Assembly (NCBI RefSeq): GCF_010723575.1
Contig: NZ_BLKZ01000001.1
Coordinates: 1,364,001-1,428,000, forward strand
Origin: Mycobacterium bourgelatii
Lineage (GTDB): Bacteria; Actinomycetota; Actinomycetes; Mycobacteriales; Mycobacteriaceae
Direction of reading: 5' to 3'
DNA length: 64,000 bases
Shown here: piece by piece, positions 27,491 through 36,733 of the stretch
Numbering within the stretch: the stretch's first letter is position 1
Layout: every line of letters starts with the position of its first letter
Program-made: the position numbers and the translations under genes
Notes under the pieces: model-generated
Seen by the model: the letters and a program-made list of their open reading frames with translations, nothing else
Database searches by the model: none
What the model was told of the DNA's origin: nothing

Positions 27491-27551
27491 CGGGACAAAT
27501 AGCCACCCTGCGCAACGACTGATACGGGCACCGAGTGGGTAGACATGCGGC

Positions 27552-29009
27552 GTGCCTGACAACCGCCTCCTGATTCCGGACCAGACGTGCTGGCGCGTGG
27601 CTCATGCGGATCAGTTCGCCGACATCATCGATGCGGCTGACTACTTCAAGCACGTCAAGGCGGCGATGTTGCGCGCCCAGCACCGGATCATGGTGATTGC
27701 CTGGGATTTGGACGCCAGGATGAACTTTGAACGAGGCACCATTACCCTTCCCGGCCCCAATCAGCTAGGTCCGTTCCTTTCATGGTTGCTGTGGAAACGG
27801 CGCGGTCTCGAGGTCTACCTGCTGAGGTCCAATCTGCGGCTGCTCCCGGCGTTCGACGACCTCTGGTACGGGCTTACTCCGACATCGCTGCTGAATCGGG
27901 TCAGCAGTAAGCGAATCCACTTCGCGGTAGACGGTGCCCATCCCGCCGGCGCCGTCCATCATCAGAAGATCGCCGTCGTCGACGATGCCGTCGCCTTCTG
28001 TGGCGGCATCGACCTGACTGTCCAGCGATGGGACACCCCGGCCCACGAGCACGACAATCGCAGTCGCCGGACCCTGGGACGCAGCTACGGGGCGCGACAC
28101 GAGGTTGGTGCGGCGGTGGACGGCGCGGCTGCACGCGCCCTTGCCGAGTTGGCACGGCAGCGATGGGAAACCGCGACGGGCCAATCCATGACGCCGGTCG
28201 AGGCCAAGCATGTGGCTTGGCCGAGCAAGCTGGAACCGACGTTGCGCAACATCGAGGTCGGAATCGCGCGCACCCTACCCGAGTTGGACGATCGCCCCGA
28301 GGTTCGGGAGGTCGAGGCACTTAATCGCGCAGCGATTGCATCAGCACGCCACACCATCTATCTGGAGAATCAATATCTGGCCGCGCGCGGCATCGTCGAG
28401 GAGATGGCCGCTCGACTCCGCGACGAGAACGGGCCGGAAGTCGTCATCGTGCTTCCCCGCAAGGGCAGCAACCGGATCGAGAGAGAAACGATGGACGGCG
28501 CGCGGCACCGCCTCATTCAAGTCCTGTGGGATGCGGACGAGCATGGGCGGTTAGGCGTCTATTGGCCGGTCACCGATGGCGGTTCGCCGGTATATGTGCA
28601 CTCGAAGGTGTTGGTGGTTGACGATCGGCTGCTGCGCATCGGATCGTCGAATTTCAACAACCGGTCGATGGGGTTCGACAGCGAGTGCGATCTGGCCATC
28701 GAGGCCGACCAGAGCAACGCCGAGCACGACAGCATCCGGCACGAGATCCTGTATGTGCGAAACAAACTGGTGGCCGAACACCTGGGTGTCTCGGTCCACG
28801 AGTTTGTTGGCGCGATGGATCGATCTGGTTCCTTTTTCCAAGCTGTCGTGGCATTGCAAGGTGAAGGCCGGACGTTGCGGCCATTTACCGATCAGACGAT
28901 CTCCGACGAGGCGAGTCGGCTGGCGGAGAACGACCTGATGGACCCCGATCATGTGCCGCGCTCGCTGACCCGCAGCCTTCAGCGGTTTGTCGCGCGCCTC
29001 CGGGATTAG
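27552..29009 (+). CDS. Phospholipase D family protein (two HKD motifs)
   Basis: The 485-aa protein has both HxKx4D motifs: H-H-Q-K-I-A-V-V-D-D near residue 136 and V-H-S-K-V-L-V-V-D-D near 350, the latter followed by G-S-S-N-F-N-N-R-S-M-G. The long spacing and overall layout resemble the cytosolic PLD/cardiolipin synthase-like superfamily. There is no signal peptide or TM segment, so it would act inside the cell or at the inner membrane face. The start is GTG at 27552. It may hydrolyse or transfer phosphatidyl groups. The 177 bp after its stop contain no gene. Confidence 0.9.
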   Translation: MPDNRLLIPDQTCWRVAHADQFADIIDAADYFKHVKAAMLRAQHRIMVIAWDLDARMNFERGTITLPGPNQLGPFLSWLLWKRRGLEVYLLRSNLRLLPAFDDLWYGLTPTSLLNRVSSKRIHFAVDGAHPAGAVHHQKIAVVDDAVAFCGGIDLTVQRWDTPAHEHDNRSRRTLGRSYGARHEVGAAVDGAAARALAELARQRWETATGQSMTPVEAKHVAWPSKLEPTLRNIEVGIARTLPELDDRPEVREVEALNRAAIASARHTIYLENQYLAARGIVEEMAARLRDENGPEVVIVLPRKGSNRIERETMDGARHRLIQVLWDADEHGRLGVYWPVTDGGSPVYVHSKVLVVDDRLLRIGSSNFNNRSMGFDSECDLAIEADQSNAEHDSIRHEILYVRNKLVAEHLGVSVHEFVGAMDRSGSFFQAVVALQGEGRTLRPFTDQTISDEASRLAENDLMDPDHVPRSLTRSLQRFVARLRD

Positions 29010-29186
29010 CCGGCCGGCGAGATCGCCATTCCGCTCGACAGCGGAGTTTGCCAGAATGGCATCGCCACGGGGGAAGTCGTATTGCTTCGAAGGCCAGGGC
29101 GGAGGAAAACTGACAGCACACTTGCGTCGAAGTTCGCCATTCACCCCGGCCTGGCCATTCGTTGACGCGGCGGAGAGGATGTACCC

Positions 29187-30122
29187 ATGCGAACTGCACG
29201 AATAGCCGCAGCGTTGCTCGCTGCGACAAGCGCGGTAGGGATCGGGGTAGGGGGCATCGTGGGGCCTCCGTCGACGACATCGTGGACCGCCGGGCCGGCT
29301 AGGACGACGATTGCCGCGCCAGCTCCGATTGCTACGACGCACCCCGCGGACCCGGCGCTTGCGGCCGAGCCCGGCCTGCTGGGCGCCGACCTGGCCGCCG
29401 ATGAGCAGACGCTGCGTGATCCCGGGGCATCGGAGGCCGCACGGGCGGCTGCGGCCCACCGCCAGCAAGTGGCGTACCGCACCATTGGACGTCACCCCGA
29501 GTGGGACGCGACGGTGCGATCGAAGATTCCGGCGCAGCTCCAGGGCTTTTATGACCTCAATATCGACGCGCGGCGTCACCTCACCGCGCTGGGCGGGGGA
29601 GGTGCAAAGGACACATTGCCCGCGTGGCATATCGTGCCGCCAACGCCCGCCGATGAGCTGCTGGGTCACTACCGCGCCGCGGAGGCGGCGACGGGAGTGG
29701 GCTGGAACTACCTGGCCGCGATCAACTTCGTCGAAACCGCGTTCGGCCGCATCAACGGGGTGAGCACGGCGGGTGCGCAAGGCCCGATGCAGTTCCTGCC
29801 GTCCACGTTCGCCAGCTACGGCAACGGCGGTGACATCAACTCGCCGCACGACAGCATCATGGCCGCGGGCCGCATGTTGGCGGCGAACGGCTTCGCCGGC
29901 AACCCCGACCAAGCCATCTACGCCTACAACCACTCGAACCACTACGTGGCCGCCGTCAAAGACTATGCCGCAGCCATGGCCAGCGATCCGATCGCGTTCG
30001 GTGACTATCACCGCTGGGACGTTTACTACGTCACGAGCTCTGGTGATGTCCTGTTGCCTGTCGGATACTATGCGGCGCAACGGATTCCCGTTGCCGACTA
30101 TCTGGCGACCCACCCGCAGTGA
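29187..30122 (+). CDS. Exported lytic transglycosylase (SLT-like)
   Basis: The 311-aa protein has an N-terminal hydrophobic signal (residues 1-28) and an Ala/Pro/Thr-rich linker. The catalytic domain covers about 150-270: Y-L-A-A-I-N-F-V-E-T-A-F-G-R-I provides the catalytic Glu, followed by G-A-Q-G-P-M-Q-F-L-P-S-T-F and Y-A-Y-N-H-S-N-H-Y, the landmarks of soluble lytic transglycosylases. It cleaves peptidoglycan glycan strands outside the membrane. Its stop overlaps the EcsC-family start by 4 nt (GTGA), so the two are translated together. Confidence 0.9.
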   Translation: MRTARIAAALLAATSAVGIGVGGIVGPPSTTSWTAGPARTTIAAPAPIATTHPADPALAAEPGLLGADLAADEQTLRDPGASEAARAAAAHRQQVAYRTIGRHPEWDATVRSKIPAQLQGFYDLNIDARRHLTALGGGGAKDTLPAWHIVPPTPADELLGHYRAAEAATGVGWNYLAAINFVETAFGRINGVSTAGAQGPMQFLPSTFASYGNGGDINSPHDSIMAAGRMLAANGFAGNPDQAIYAYNHSNHYVAAVKDYAAAMASDPIAFGDYHRWDVYYVTSSGDVLLPVGYYAAQRIPVADYLATHPQ

Positions 30123-30739
30123 GCAATTCGGACTCCAGCCGCGTCGTCGAATTCGTCAACAAAATCCTCGCCGCGGGGGTTAGCGGGTTCGGGCCTTACA
30201 AATCAGCGACCGAAGTGGCCGACGAGTTGCTCGCCGAGCATGACGACCCAGAAGCCGCGATCGCTCGCTTGATCGAGAAGCATCGAAAATGGGTGGCGTC
30301 ATCCGGATTTGCGTCCGGCGTAGCCGGATTCGCGACTCTCACCGTCGCGCTCCCGGCAGACGCCACCGCCTTTCACATGCTGTGTGCGCGGATGTCGGCG
30401 GCAATTGCTGTGCTGCGCGGTTACGACCTCGACGCGGAGGAAGTCCGGACCGCGATCCTGGTCTCGCTGTTGGGCCGCGGGGCGGCCAAGGTACTCAGCG
30501 ATGTCGGGGTGGAGATCGGCACCGCTGTACCTTCACTGCGCGAGTTGTCGAAGAAAAACCTGCTGAAACTCGACATGAAGGTAGGGCGCAGGCTAATCCG
30601 GAAGTTCGCGACCAAAGGCCCGGTGAGGTTGATCAGGGGTATCCCCGTCGTCGGCGGTGGCGTCGGCGCCGGGATGAATGCGGTCGCTCTCAACCGAATT
30701 GCCAAGGCAGCCAAGGAAATCTTCGCGCCGGTCAACTAG
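30119..30739 (+). CDS. EcsC-family protein
   Basis: The 206-aa protein begins at GTG 30119 inside the transglycosylase stop. Its central part has two apolar stretches (F-A-T-L-T-V-A-L-P-A; A-I-L-V-S-L-L-G-R-G) and a C-terminal glycine-rich turn (I-P-V-V-G-G-G-V-G-A-G-M-N), which matches the EcsC family. Function of that family is not settled; in Bacillus it sits with an ABC transporter. Coupling to a transglycosylase suggests a cell-envelope role. Confidence 0.78.
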   Translation: MSNSDSSRVVEFVNKILAAGVSGFGPYKSATEVADELLAEHDDPEAAIARLIEKHRKWVASSGFASGVAGFATLTVALPADATAFHMLCARMSAAIAVLRGYDLDAEEVRTAILVSLLGRGAAKVLSDVGVEIGTAVPSLRELSKKNLLKLDMKVGRRLIRKFATKGPVRLIRGIPVVGGGVGAGMNAVALNRIAKAAKEIFAPVN

Positions 30740-30791
30740 CGAGACCCAGCATTGATGCGGGCCATCGTCGTCGGATGCCAGCAAGAATAGG

Positions 30792-31388
30792 TTAAGTTGC
30801 GTCGGGCGGGTCACCCTCAAGTTCGCGGATATAGCGTTCGGCGAACTCAACGGTCTTGGCGTGGCCTAACGTCACACCGAGTGTCTCTTCGATAGCCAGT
30901 ACACCGGTCACGCTGCGCATCAACGTCATCACCACTTCGGGCGGCACTTCCTCTGGCGGGATTCCGTAGCCTTCGAGAATGCCCGACAGGGCTTTGATTT
31001 GCTCGTCGCGCAACAGCTCAACGTACCGCGCAAGCTCGTCTTTCAAGGCTTTGCGGCGGTTGGCGAGAGCGATGAACTCAATGCCAAAAACGATCACCCG
31101 TGTGTCGGTGCCCATACGCCACAGGGCCCACAGCGGTTTGTCCGTCTTGAGCGCCTGACGTTGAAGTTCGAGCCCTTGATCGGCGCGCCGCCGTAGGACC
31201 GCGAGGAACAGGCCGTCCATCGTGCCGAAGTGGTACGGGACCAACTGCGACCTCAGGCCAGCCTTCTTCGCGACATTGCGACCCGTGACAGCAGAGTAGC
31301 CGTCCTCCAGCAGCAATCGCTCGGCGGCGTCGAGGAGCAACTGACGGGTCTTCGCGTCCGGCGACCCAATTCTTCGCGGCGATGCCAC
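30792..31388 (-). CDS. TetR-family transcriptional regulator
   Basis: The 198-aa protein has a TetR HTH at about residues 12-60 (T-G-R-N-V-A-K-K-A-G-L-R-S-Q-L-V-P-Y-H-F). The start is GTG at 31388. The 210-bp divergent gap to the first P450 gene contains a perfect 18-bp palindrome (31471-31488), so it very likely represses the two P450 genes and perhaps itself. It converges on the EcsC gene with 52 bp between stops. Confidence 0.88.
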   Translation of the reverse strand: MASPRRIGSPDAKTRQLLLDAAERLLLEDGYSAVTGRNVAKKAGLRSQLVPYHFGTMDGLFLAVLRRRADQGLELQRQALKTDKPLWALWRMGTDTRVIVFGIEFIALANRRKALKDELARYVELLRDEQIKALSGILEGYGIPPEEVPPEVVMTLMRSVTGVLAIEETLGVTLGHAKTVEFAERYIRELEGDPPDAT

Positions 31389-31470
31389 CCACTTGCTCGA
31401 TTCGTGCGACTGGCCTGATCTCGGCTTGTCATCCTAAGCCATCTTGAACAAGGACCTCGCCTTGGCTAGT

Positions 31471-31488
31471 GTTAAGCAGGTGCTTAAC
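31471..31488. promoter_or_regulatory. Perfect 18-bp palindrome, probable TetR operator
   Basis: GTTAAGCA-GG-TGCTTAAC has perfect 8-bp arms. It lies 83 bp upstream of the TetR start (31388) and 111 bp upstream of the P450 start (31599), in a divergent gap. Confidence 0.7.
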
Positions 31489-31598
31489 TGACCAGTATGA
31501 GGGGCCTTTGAGTCGACTGGGCTTCGGTTGCGACCCAAGCGCTCGCCTGGACACGCGGTCAGCACCACATCGGCAGCGATGGACAAGGAGTTACGCCA

Positions 31599-32828
31599 TT
31601 GAGCTCGTCGTTGAGCACTCCCACTGTGCCGGCACCTGTCGAATTTGATCCTTACTCCGACGTCTTCTTCGATTCACCGTTCGAGACATATCGACGGATG
31701 CGCGATGAGGCGCCTGTGTACTACAACCCAAAATATGACTTCTACGCGCTGACGCGGTACGACGATGTCGCTTCGGCTTATAAGGACACCGCCACGTATT
31801 CGTCAGCCCATGGCGCCAGCCTCGATCAGGTCAAGTCCGACGAAATGCACGTCCGCGACCTCAAACTCATCATCATGATGGACCCGCCCGAACACGAGCG
31901 CATGCGCAAACTGATCAGCAGGGCGTTTACCCCGCGCGTGATCGCGGCCCTCGAGTCGACGGTGCGCCAGCAGATCAGCCAAACGCTGGCGGTGCTCAAT
32001 CCGAAATCGTTTGACGCTGTAGCGGATTTTTCAGCACTTTTTCCGGTCGAGATCATCACCGCCATGCTCGGTGTCCCTCCGGAGGACAGGCAGCAGGTTC
32101 GACAATGGATCGACCTCGGCCTGGAACGGGAGCCAGGCAACATGGGGCTCACGCAAGAGAGCATGGACGCCATCCTGCAGACCGGTGCGTACTACTACCA
32201 CCTGGTCCAGGAACGTCGCGCGCGTCCTCGAGAAGACATGATCAGTCGATTGATCGAAGCCGAAATCGATGACGGTGGTAAAACGCGAAGTTTAGACGAC
32301 GTCGAGATAGCCGGCTTTGCAAGCCTTCTCGGCGGGGCCGGCGCAGAGACGGTGACAAAACTGGTCGGCAACGCGGTAGTCATCTTCGCCGAACACACCG
32401 AGCAGTGGCAACTGCTGCGACGCGACCGCACCAAAATCGGTGCGGCAGTGGAAGAACTCTTACGCTACGAAGGCCCTTCCCAATACAACGTGCGGTATAC
32501 CCTGCGCGAATCGACCCTTCATGACACCACGATTCCGGCAGGAAGCGCCGTGCTCCTGATCAATGGATCGGCTAACCGTGATGAGCGGGCCTTTCCGGAC
32601 CCTGATCGGTTCGACATCAACCGTCGTCGAAAGTTCGGATACAACATCGGGTTTGGGTACGGAGTCCACAGTTGTCTCGGTGCGGCGCTGGCAAGGCTAG
32701 AAAGTCGAATCGCCCTGGAAATGTTGCTCGATTTCATTCCTCGGTATGAAGTCGACCGAGCGGGCCTGCGTCGGGTGCACATGACCAACGTGTGGGGTTG
32801 GTCAAACGTGCCGGTACACGCGCCATGA
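31599..32828 (+). CDS. Cytochrome P450
   Basis: The 409-aa P450 shows the I-helix G-G-A-G-A-E-T near residue 250, the K-helix E-E-L-L-R, and the heme loop F-G-Y-G-V-H-S-C-L-G near 350. The usual threonine after the acidic residue is present (A-E-T-V-T-K). The TTG start at 31599 has AAGGAG 8 nt upstream. It lies 49 bp from a second P450 gene, likely in one transcript under the 31471 palindrome. The substrate is unknown. A separate ferredoxin gene is not seen nearby. Confidence 0.93.
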   Translation: MSSSLSTPTVPAPVEFDPYSDVFFDSPFETYRRMRDEAPVYYNPKYDFYALTRYDDVASAYKDTATYSSAHGASLDQVKSDEMHVRDLKLIIMMDPPEHERMRKLISRAFTPRVIAALESTVRQQISQTLAVLNPKSFDAVADFSALFPVEIITAMLGVPPEDRQQVRQWIDLGLEREPGNMGLTQESMDAILQTGAYYYHLVQERRARPREDMISRLIEAEIDDGGKTRSLDDVEIAGFASLLGGAGAETVTKLVGNAVVIFAEHTEQWQLLRRDRTKIGAAVEELLRYEGPSQYNVRYTLRESTLHDTTIPAGSAVLLINGSANRDERAFPDPDRFDINRRRKFGYNIGFGYGVHSCLGAALARLESRIALEMLLDFIPRYEVDRAGLRRVHMTNVWGWSNVPVHAP

Positions 32829-32877
32829 CATTCGACCTCAGCTGTTGCGTCTTGTCACGAAGGGAGCTTCACCACAC

Positions 32878-34083
32878 ATGACAACGAACACCTCAACGAA
32901 TGTCCATTTCGACCCGTATGACGCCGCGCTGATTGTCGATCCCTATCCGACGTACAGACGGTTGCGCGATGAAGCGCCGCTATACCGAAACGACCAATAT
33001 GACTTCTTCGCGCTCAGCCGCTTCGCCGACGTGGAAAAGGGTTTCCGCGAGCACGAGACGTTCAGCTCATCCCGAGGGAACGTGCTCGAAGTGATCAACG
33101 CAGGGATCGACATTCCGTCAGGTCTCATCGTCATGGATGACCCACCCCGTCAAACCATCCACCGGAAATTGTTGTCGCGCATGTTCACACCGCGCAAGAT
33201 CGCGCAACTAGAACCCATGATCCGTGGATACTGCGTGCGCAGCTTGGACGCTCTGGTCGGTGCGGGTGGCTTCGACTTCGTCGCTGACCTGGGCGCGCAA
33301 ATGCCGATGCGCGTGATCGGAATGCTGCTGGGCATTCCCGAGGAACGGCAGGAAGCCGGGAGAGACCGTGTGTACGCGACGGTCAACGCTCAGAGCGGCA
33401 GCGGGATGTCGCTCCCGACGGCGGGTTTCCTCGACGACGAGTTCATCGAGGAATACGTTGACTGGCGGGCAGAAAACCCGTCCGACGACATCGTCACGGA
33501 ACTTCTCAACGTGGAATTCGAGGACGAAACCGGAACTCGACGACGGCTAGATCGAGCGGAAATACTCGCTTATGTTGCGCTCCTCCAAGTGGCAGGCAAC
33601 GAAACAACCACCAAGCTCATCGGATGGGCTGGCAAGATACTGGCCGAAAACCCCGATCAGCGGGCACAACTCGTCGCCAATCCCTCGCTGATCCCCGACG
33701 CGGTCGAGGAAATCCTCCGCCTGGAAACACCCGCACCCCGTGTGGCTCGGTATGTCACGCGCGACGTCGAGTACTACGACCAGATCGTGCCTCAGGGCAG
33801 CATCATGATGTTCCTGATCGGTGCCGCCAACCACGATCACCGGCAATTCCCACCCGACGGCGACAGTTTCGACATCCACCGTCGCGGCAGGACCCACATC
33901 AGCTTCGCCGCAGGCGCACATTTCTGCCTGGGTGCCGCCTTGGCGCGTTTGGAAGGCAGGATTGCCTTGGAGGAGTTGTTGATTCGTTTCCCGGAGTGGG
34001 ACATCGACCTGTCGAAGGCGGTAATGTCACCCTCGTCAACCGTGCGCGGTTGGGAGACAATGCCGGCCATCATCCCCACGTAG
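32878..34083 (+). CDS. Cytochrome P450
   Basis: I chose ATG 32878 (401 aa) with AAGGGAG about 11 nt upstream. The I-helix reads V-A-G-N-E-T-T-T-K, the K-helix E-E-I-L-R and the heme loop F-A-A-G-A-H-F-C-L-G near residue 345. It shares the opening F-D-P-Y-D-A with the P450s at 31599 and 43242 and is closer to the latter (same R-R-R-L-D-R-A/T-E-x-L-A-Y segment), so these are paralogs. The gene ends 3 bp from the stop of the convergent epimerase gene. Confidence 0.93.
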   Translation: MTTNTSTNVHFDPYDAALIVDPYPTYRRLRDEAPLYRNDQYDFFALSRFADVEKGFREHETFSSSRGNVLEVINAGIDIPSGLIVMDDPPRQTIHRKLLSRMFTPRKIAQLEPMIRGYCVRSLDALVGAGGFDFVADLGAQMPMRVIGMLLGIPEERQEAGRDRVYATVNAQSGSGMSLPTAGFLDDEFIEEYVDWRAENPSDDIVTELLNVEFEDETGTRRRLDRAEILAYVALLQVAGNETTTKLIGWAGKILAENPDQRAQLVANPSLIPDAVEEILRLETPAPRVARYVTRDVEYYDQIVPQGSIMMFLIGAANHDHRQFPPDGDSFDIHRRGRTHISFAAGAHFCLGAALARLEGRIALEELLIRFPEWDIDLSKAVMSPSSTVRGWETMPAIIPT

Positions 34084-34086
34084 TCG

Positions 34087-35061
34087 TCAGCCCGACCGCC
34101 GACGGTTTTCTTTGAGGTGTGCGGAACTGCGGGTCACGTACCAGGTGGCCAGCGGACGCACCAGACGAAGCAGCGGCAACAGCATGCCGAAATCCTCCTG
34201 CATGTCTGCCAATTGATCACTGAGTCGACGCTTCTGATACTGCAATAGGCGCTGGCTCTCCTCGGTGTCCACCCAGTCGCCGAAGAAGCGAGGAGGCGTC
34301 GCCCGCACGTAGGCGTCGACCGGAATGGGGCCAATGCCAATCGCATCCATCAGTGTATTGGTGAATTCGTAGTAGGTCATTTGGCACTCGGGGCCGCCGG
34401 CAATGTACAACGTCTTCCCAACTGTCTCCGCGCAATCCACCGCGCGTGCAAATGCCACACCCGCATCGGCAGGATGGAGAAACTCACACCGCGCATCGGG
34501 GCTGAATTCAAACATGATGCTGGGATCCACCGCCTGCAGGTGGATCGGCGACACCGCCGCGAGCCGCAGGATGCTCCAATGGAGCTGCGATTGCCGGATG
34601 GCTTGCTCGCAGGCCACCTTGTGCCGGCCGTACTCGTCCGTGGGATTCGTTGGCATGTCGACACGCAGCGGCGGCTCCCGATCCTGCACATCACCGCAAA
34701 CACCCACTGATGACGCGAAGATCAGCCGTTTGGCCGTGGGCGAACCTTCCATCTGCGCAATCAGATTGAGTGTCCCGTCAAGATTGACCTTCCGCGCGAG
34801 TTCGGGTACCCGCTCGGAGTAGGGAGGAATGATTGCCGCCAGGTGGATTACCGCATCCACGTCCGACAGCGCAGCGCGAACCGAATGAGGCTGGGTGATA
34901 TCGCCCCACACCACGCGGACATGCCCATCGAGTTTGGCTGCGAGCTTGCGCGCCCTACGAGACGAGATGTCGAACGCGACGACGTCATGTCCTTCATCGA
35001 GCAACGCCGTCAAGGTCGAATAGCCGATGTTGCCCATCGCGCCGGTCAGCAATACCTTCAA
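34087..35061 (-). CDS. NAD(P)-dependent epimerase/dehydratase (extended SDR)
   Basis: TTG 35061 is taken as the start: it follows the VWA stop by 4 nt, has GAGG about 8 nt upstream and begins M-K-V-L-L-T-G-A-M-G-N-I-G, the Rossmann G-x-x-G-x-x-G. The 324-aa protein has S-S-V-G in the catalytic strand and Y-G-R-H-K as the Y-x-x-x-K. It resembles nucleoside-diphosphate-sugar epimerases or 3-beta-hydroxysteroid dehydrogenase-like enzymes. The C-terminal ~60 residues are basic and hydrophobic. It is the last gene of the AveC/MoxR/VWA operon, so it probably acts on the product of that pathway. Confidence 0.88.
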   Translation of the reverse strand: MKVLLTGAMGNIGYSTLTALLDEGHDVVAFDISSRRARKLAAKLDGHVRVVWGDITQPHSVRAALSDVDAVIHLAAIIPPYSERVPELARKVNLDGTLNLIAQMEGSPTAKRLIFASSVGVCGDVQDREPPLRVDMPTNPTDEYGRHKVACEQAIRQSQLHWSILRLAAVSPIHLQAVDPSIMFEFSPDARCEFLHPADAGVAFARAVDCAETVGKTLYIAGGPECQMTYYEFTNTLMDAIGIGPIPVDAYVRATPPRFFGDWVDTEESQRLLQYQKRRLSDQLADMQEDFGMLLPLLRLVRPLATWYVTRSSAHLKENRRRSG

Positions 35062-35065
35062 TGTT

Positions 35066-36733
35066 TCATCCTCGCAGTGGTATCGGGGCGGCAAGTTCGC
35101 GCAGCGACGACAGAAACAGCTCGTCCATCCGTGGGCTCAGCTCCGCCAGTGTCGCTCCGCAGGCATACCCCGCGGAGCCGAAAACGCGTTCGAGTTCGTC
35201 GGTTGCTGTGGCAGCGCCGATCGAAAGACAGAGGCAGGCAACACCGTCGGAGCGGAGTTCTTCGAGGGATTTGCGGGCGTCAGCCTCGGCATACCGCCCC
35301 TCATAGCCATGGTCATACGGAAAGCCATCGGACAGCACAAGCAGCAGTCGGTTCGGCGTTCCCGCCTGGGTTTTGAGAATCTCTCCGGCGCCGCGGATCG
35401 CCGCGCCAAGCCGCGTGTAGCTCGACGGTTGCAGCTGGTTGAGTCGGGCTCGCTCGAGAGCGCCGAGGCGTCGTTCGAATGGTTTGATCGCAGGTAGTTG
35501 GACCGCGTGCCGGCCGTCGGACCGAAACGCATAGACAGCGACGCGATCGCCGAGGTCTTCTAGCGTAGCGGCCAACGTCGCAGCCGCCCGGCGTTGATGG
35601 TCATGGACAGCGAGGCCGTTCGGGTCGGTGTCAGTAGCCGACCCAGAGGCGTCGACCAGTATGAGGACGCCTAGGTTACGTGCGAGTTTGCGGCGTTCAG
35701 AGTAGACGTGTTCGGGTGGTGAGTAGCCCGACCGCAGATCGACGACCAAGTCGATGAGCGCTTCGACATCAAGCTCGTCGCCGTCGGGGCGTGCGCGTAA
35801 CACCTTGGGCCCGAGCCCGATACGTGACAGCCGTTGTCGCAGCACATCATCGTGCGGGACGTCGGCGGCGGAAATGTCAGCCGACATCGTCAGCGGAAAG
35901 TCGACGACTCGGCACCACTGGGGTCGGTACCGGTTGCCGTGGACGTCCCACTCCGGATACAGGGCGCCGCCTACGCCGACGGCAGCAGCGGGGTTGGTGG
36001 TGCCGGCGAAATGGATGCGGGTGGGCAGCGGCCGGGCATGCGCTCCAGCCGCGCGTGCGCGCCGGACGGATCGAACCGGCAACTCGGCGCCGGCCGCGCT
36101 GGGACCGGTGGAGCCCGAACCGCCAAGCAACTTGCGGAGGAAGTCAGAAATTCCCTGTGGTCCCAACGGGGTCTGAAACAGCTTGAGTATTTTACTTTCC
36201 CGAGGCGTCTCGTCTTCGTCGTCGTCCGGCGTATCGCCAGACGCAAACTTCACCGACAATTCGGTGTCCCGTGGCCGCGTTCCGGCGGACGGCGCAGCGG
36301 ATGACAACAACTGCGACGGTCTGATGACACCGAACCAATCGGGAGGATCCGCGACTTTGCCTCGGCTCCTGGCCATTTTGAGCGATTCTTCCGCACTTGT
36401 AGTAGACACGGTCAGCCCGGACGACAGGCCAGCGGCCAACGGAAGGGTATCCGTGAGCGCGGCAAGCACGCGAGAACCCTCAAGCGCGAGGTAGCGCCGC
36501 GCCACCGAAGGACGAATCCGCAACGCCTTTACCAGTCGCGGGTTTAGACTTCCCGCGCCGAGCAGCGCGCTCTGCACCAACATTTCGCGGCGCCACTCGA
36601 CGACGGAGCGGCCCGCCGATACGTAGATCACTCGGCCGTTGGTGTGCGCGGCAACGCCAGGCGGTGCCTCGGCAACGTCCACAGACTGACCCGCAACAAA
36701 GGTGGCGAGCAGCCGCAACTCCGATGCGGTCAC
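35066..36733 (-). CDS. VWA-domain protein, NorD/CobT-like partner of a MoxR ATPase
   Basis: The 555-aa protein ends with a von Willebrand A domain (about 350-545) with an intact MIDAS: D-A-S-G-S at 361-365, a threonine in S-S-Y-T-R-L-G and an aspartate in L-S-D-G-F-P-Y-D. The N-terminal ~340 residues are poorly conserved, with an acidic patch (D-D-D-E-D-E near 170), as in NorD and CobT. Such proteins work with CbbQ/NorQ-type AAA+ ATPases to insert metal or activate an oxidoreductase. The coding region overlaps the ATPase gene by 4 nt. No NO reductase, Rubisco or cobaltochelatase genes are nearby, so the client must be something else. Confidence 0.87.
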   Translation of the reverse strand: MTASELRLLATFVAGQSVDVAEAPPGVAAHTNGRVIYVSAGRSVVEWRREMLVQSALLGAGSLNPRLVKALRIRPSVARRYLALEGSRVLAALTDTLPLAAGLSSGLTVSTTSAEESLKMARSRGKVADPPDWFGVIRPSQLLSSAAPSAGTRPRDTELSVKFASGDTPDDDEDETPRESKILKLFQTPLGPQGISDFLRKLLGGSGSTGPSAAGAELPVRSVRRARAAGAHARPLPTRIHFAGTTNPAAAVGVGGALYPEWDVHGNRYRPQWCRVVDFPLTMSADISAADVPHDDVLRQRLSRIGLGPKVLRARPDGDELDVEALIDLVVDLRSGYSPPEHVYSERRKLARNLGVLILVDASGSATDTDPNGLAVHDHQRRAAATLAATLEDLGDRVAVYAFRSDGRHAVQLPAIKPFERRLGALERARLNQLQPSSYTRLGAAIRGAGEILKTQAGTPNRLLLVLSDGFPYDHGYEGRYAEADARKSLEELRSDGVACLCLSIGAATATDELERVFGSAGYACGATLAELSPRMDELFLSSLRELAAPIPLRG

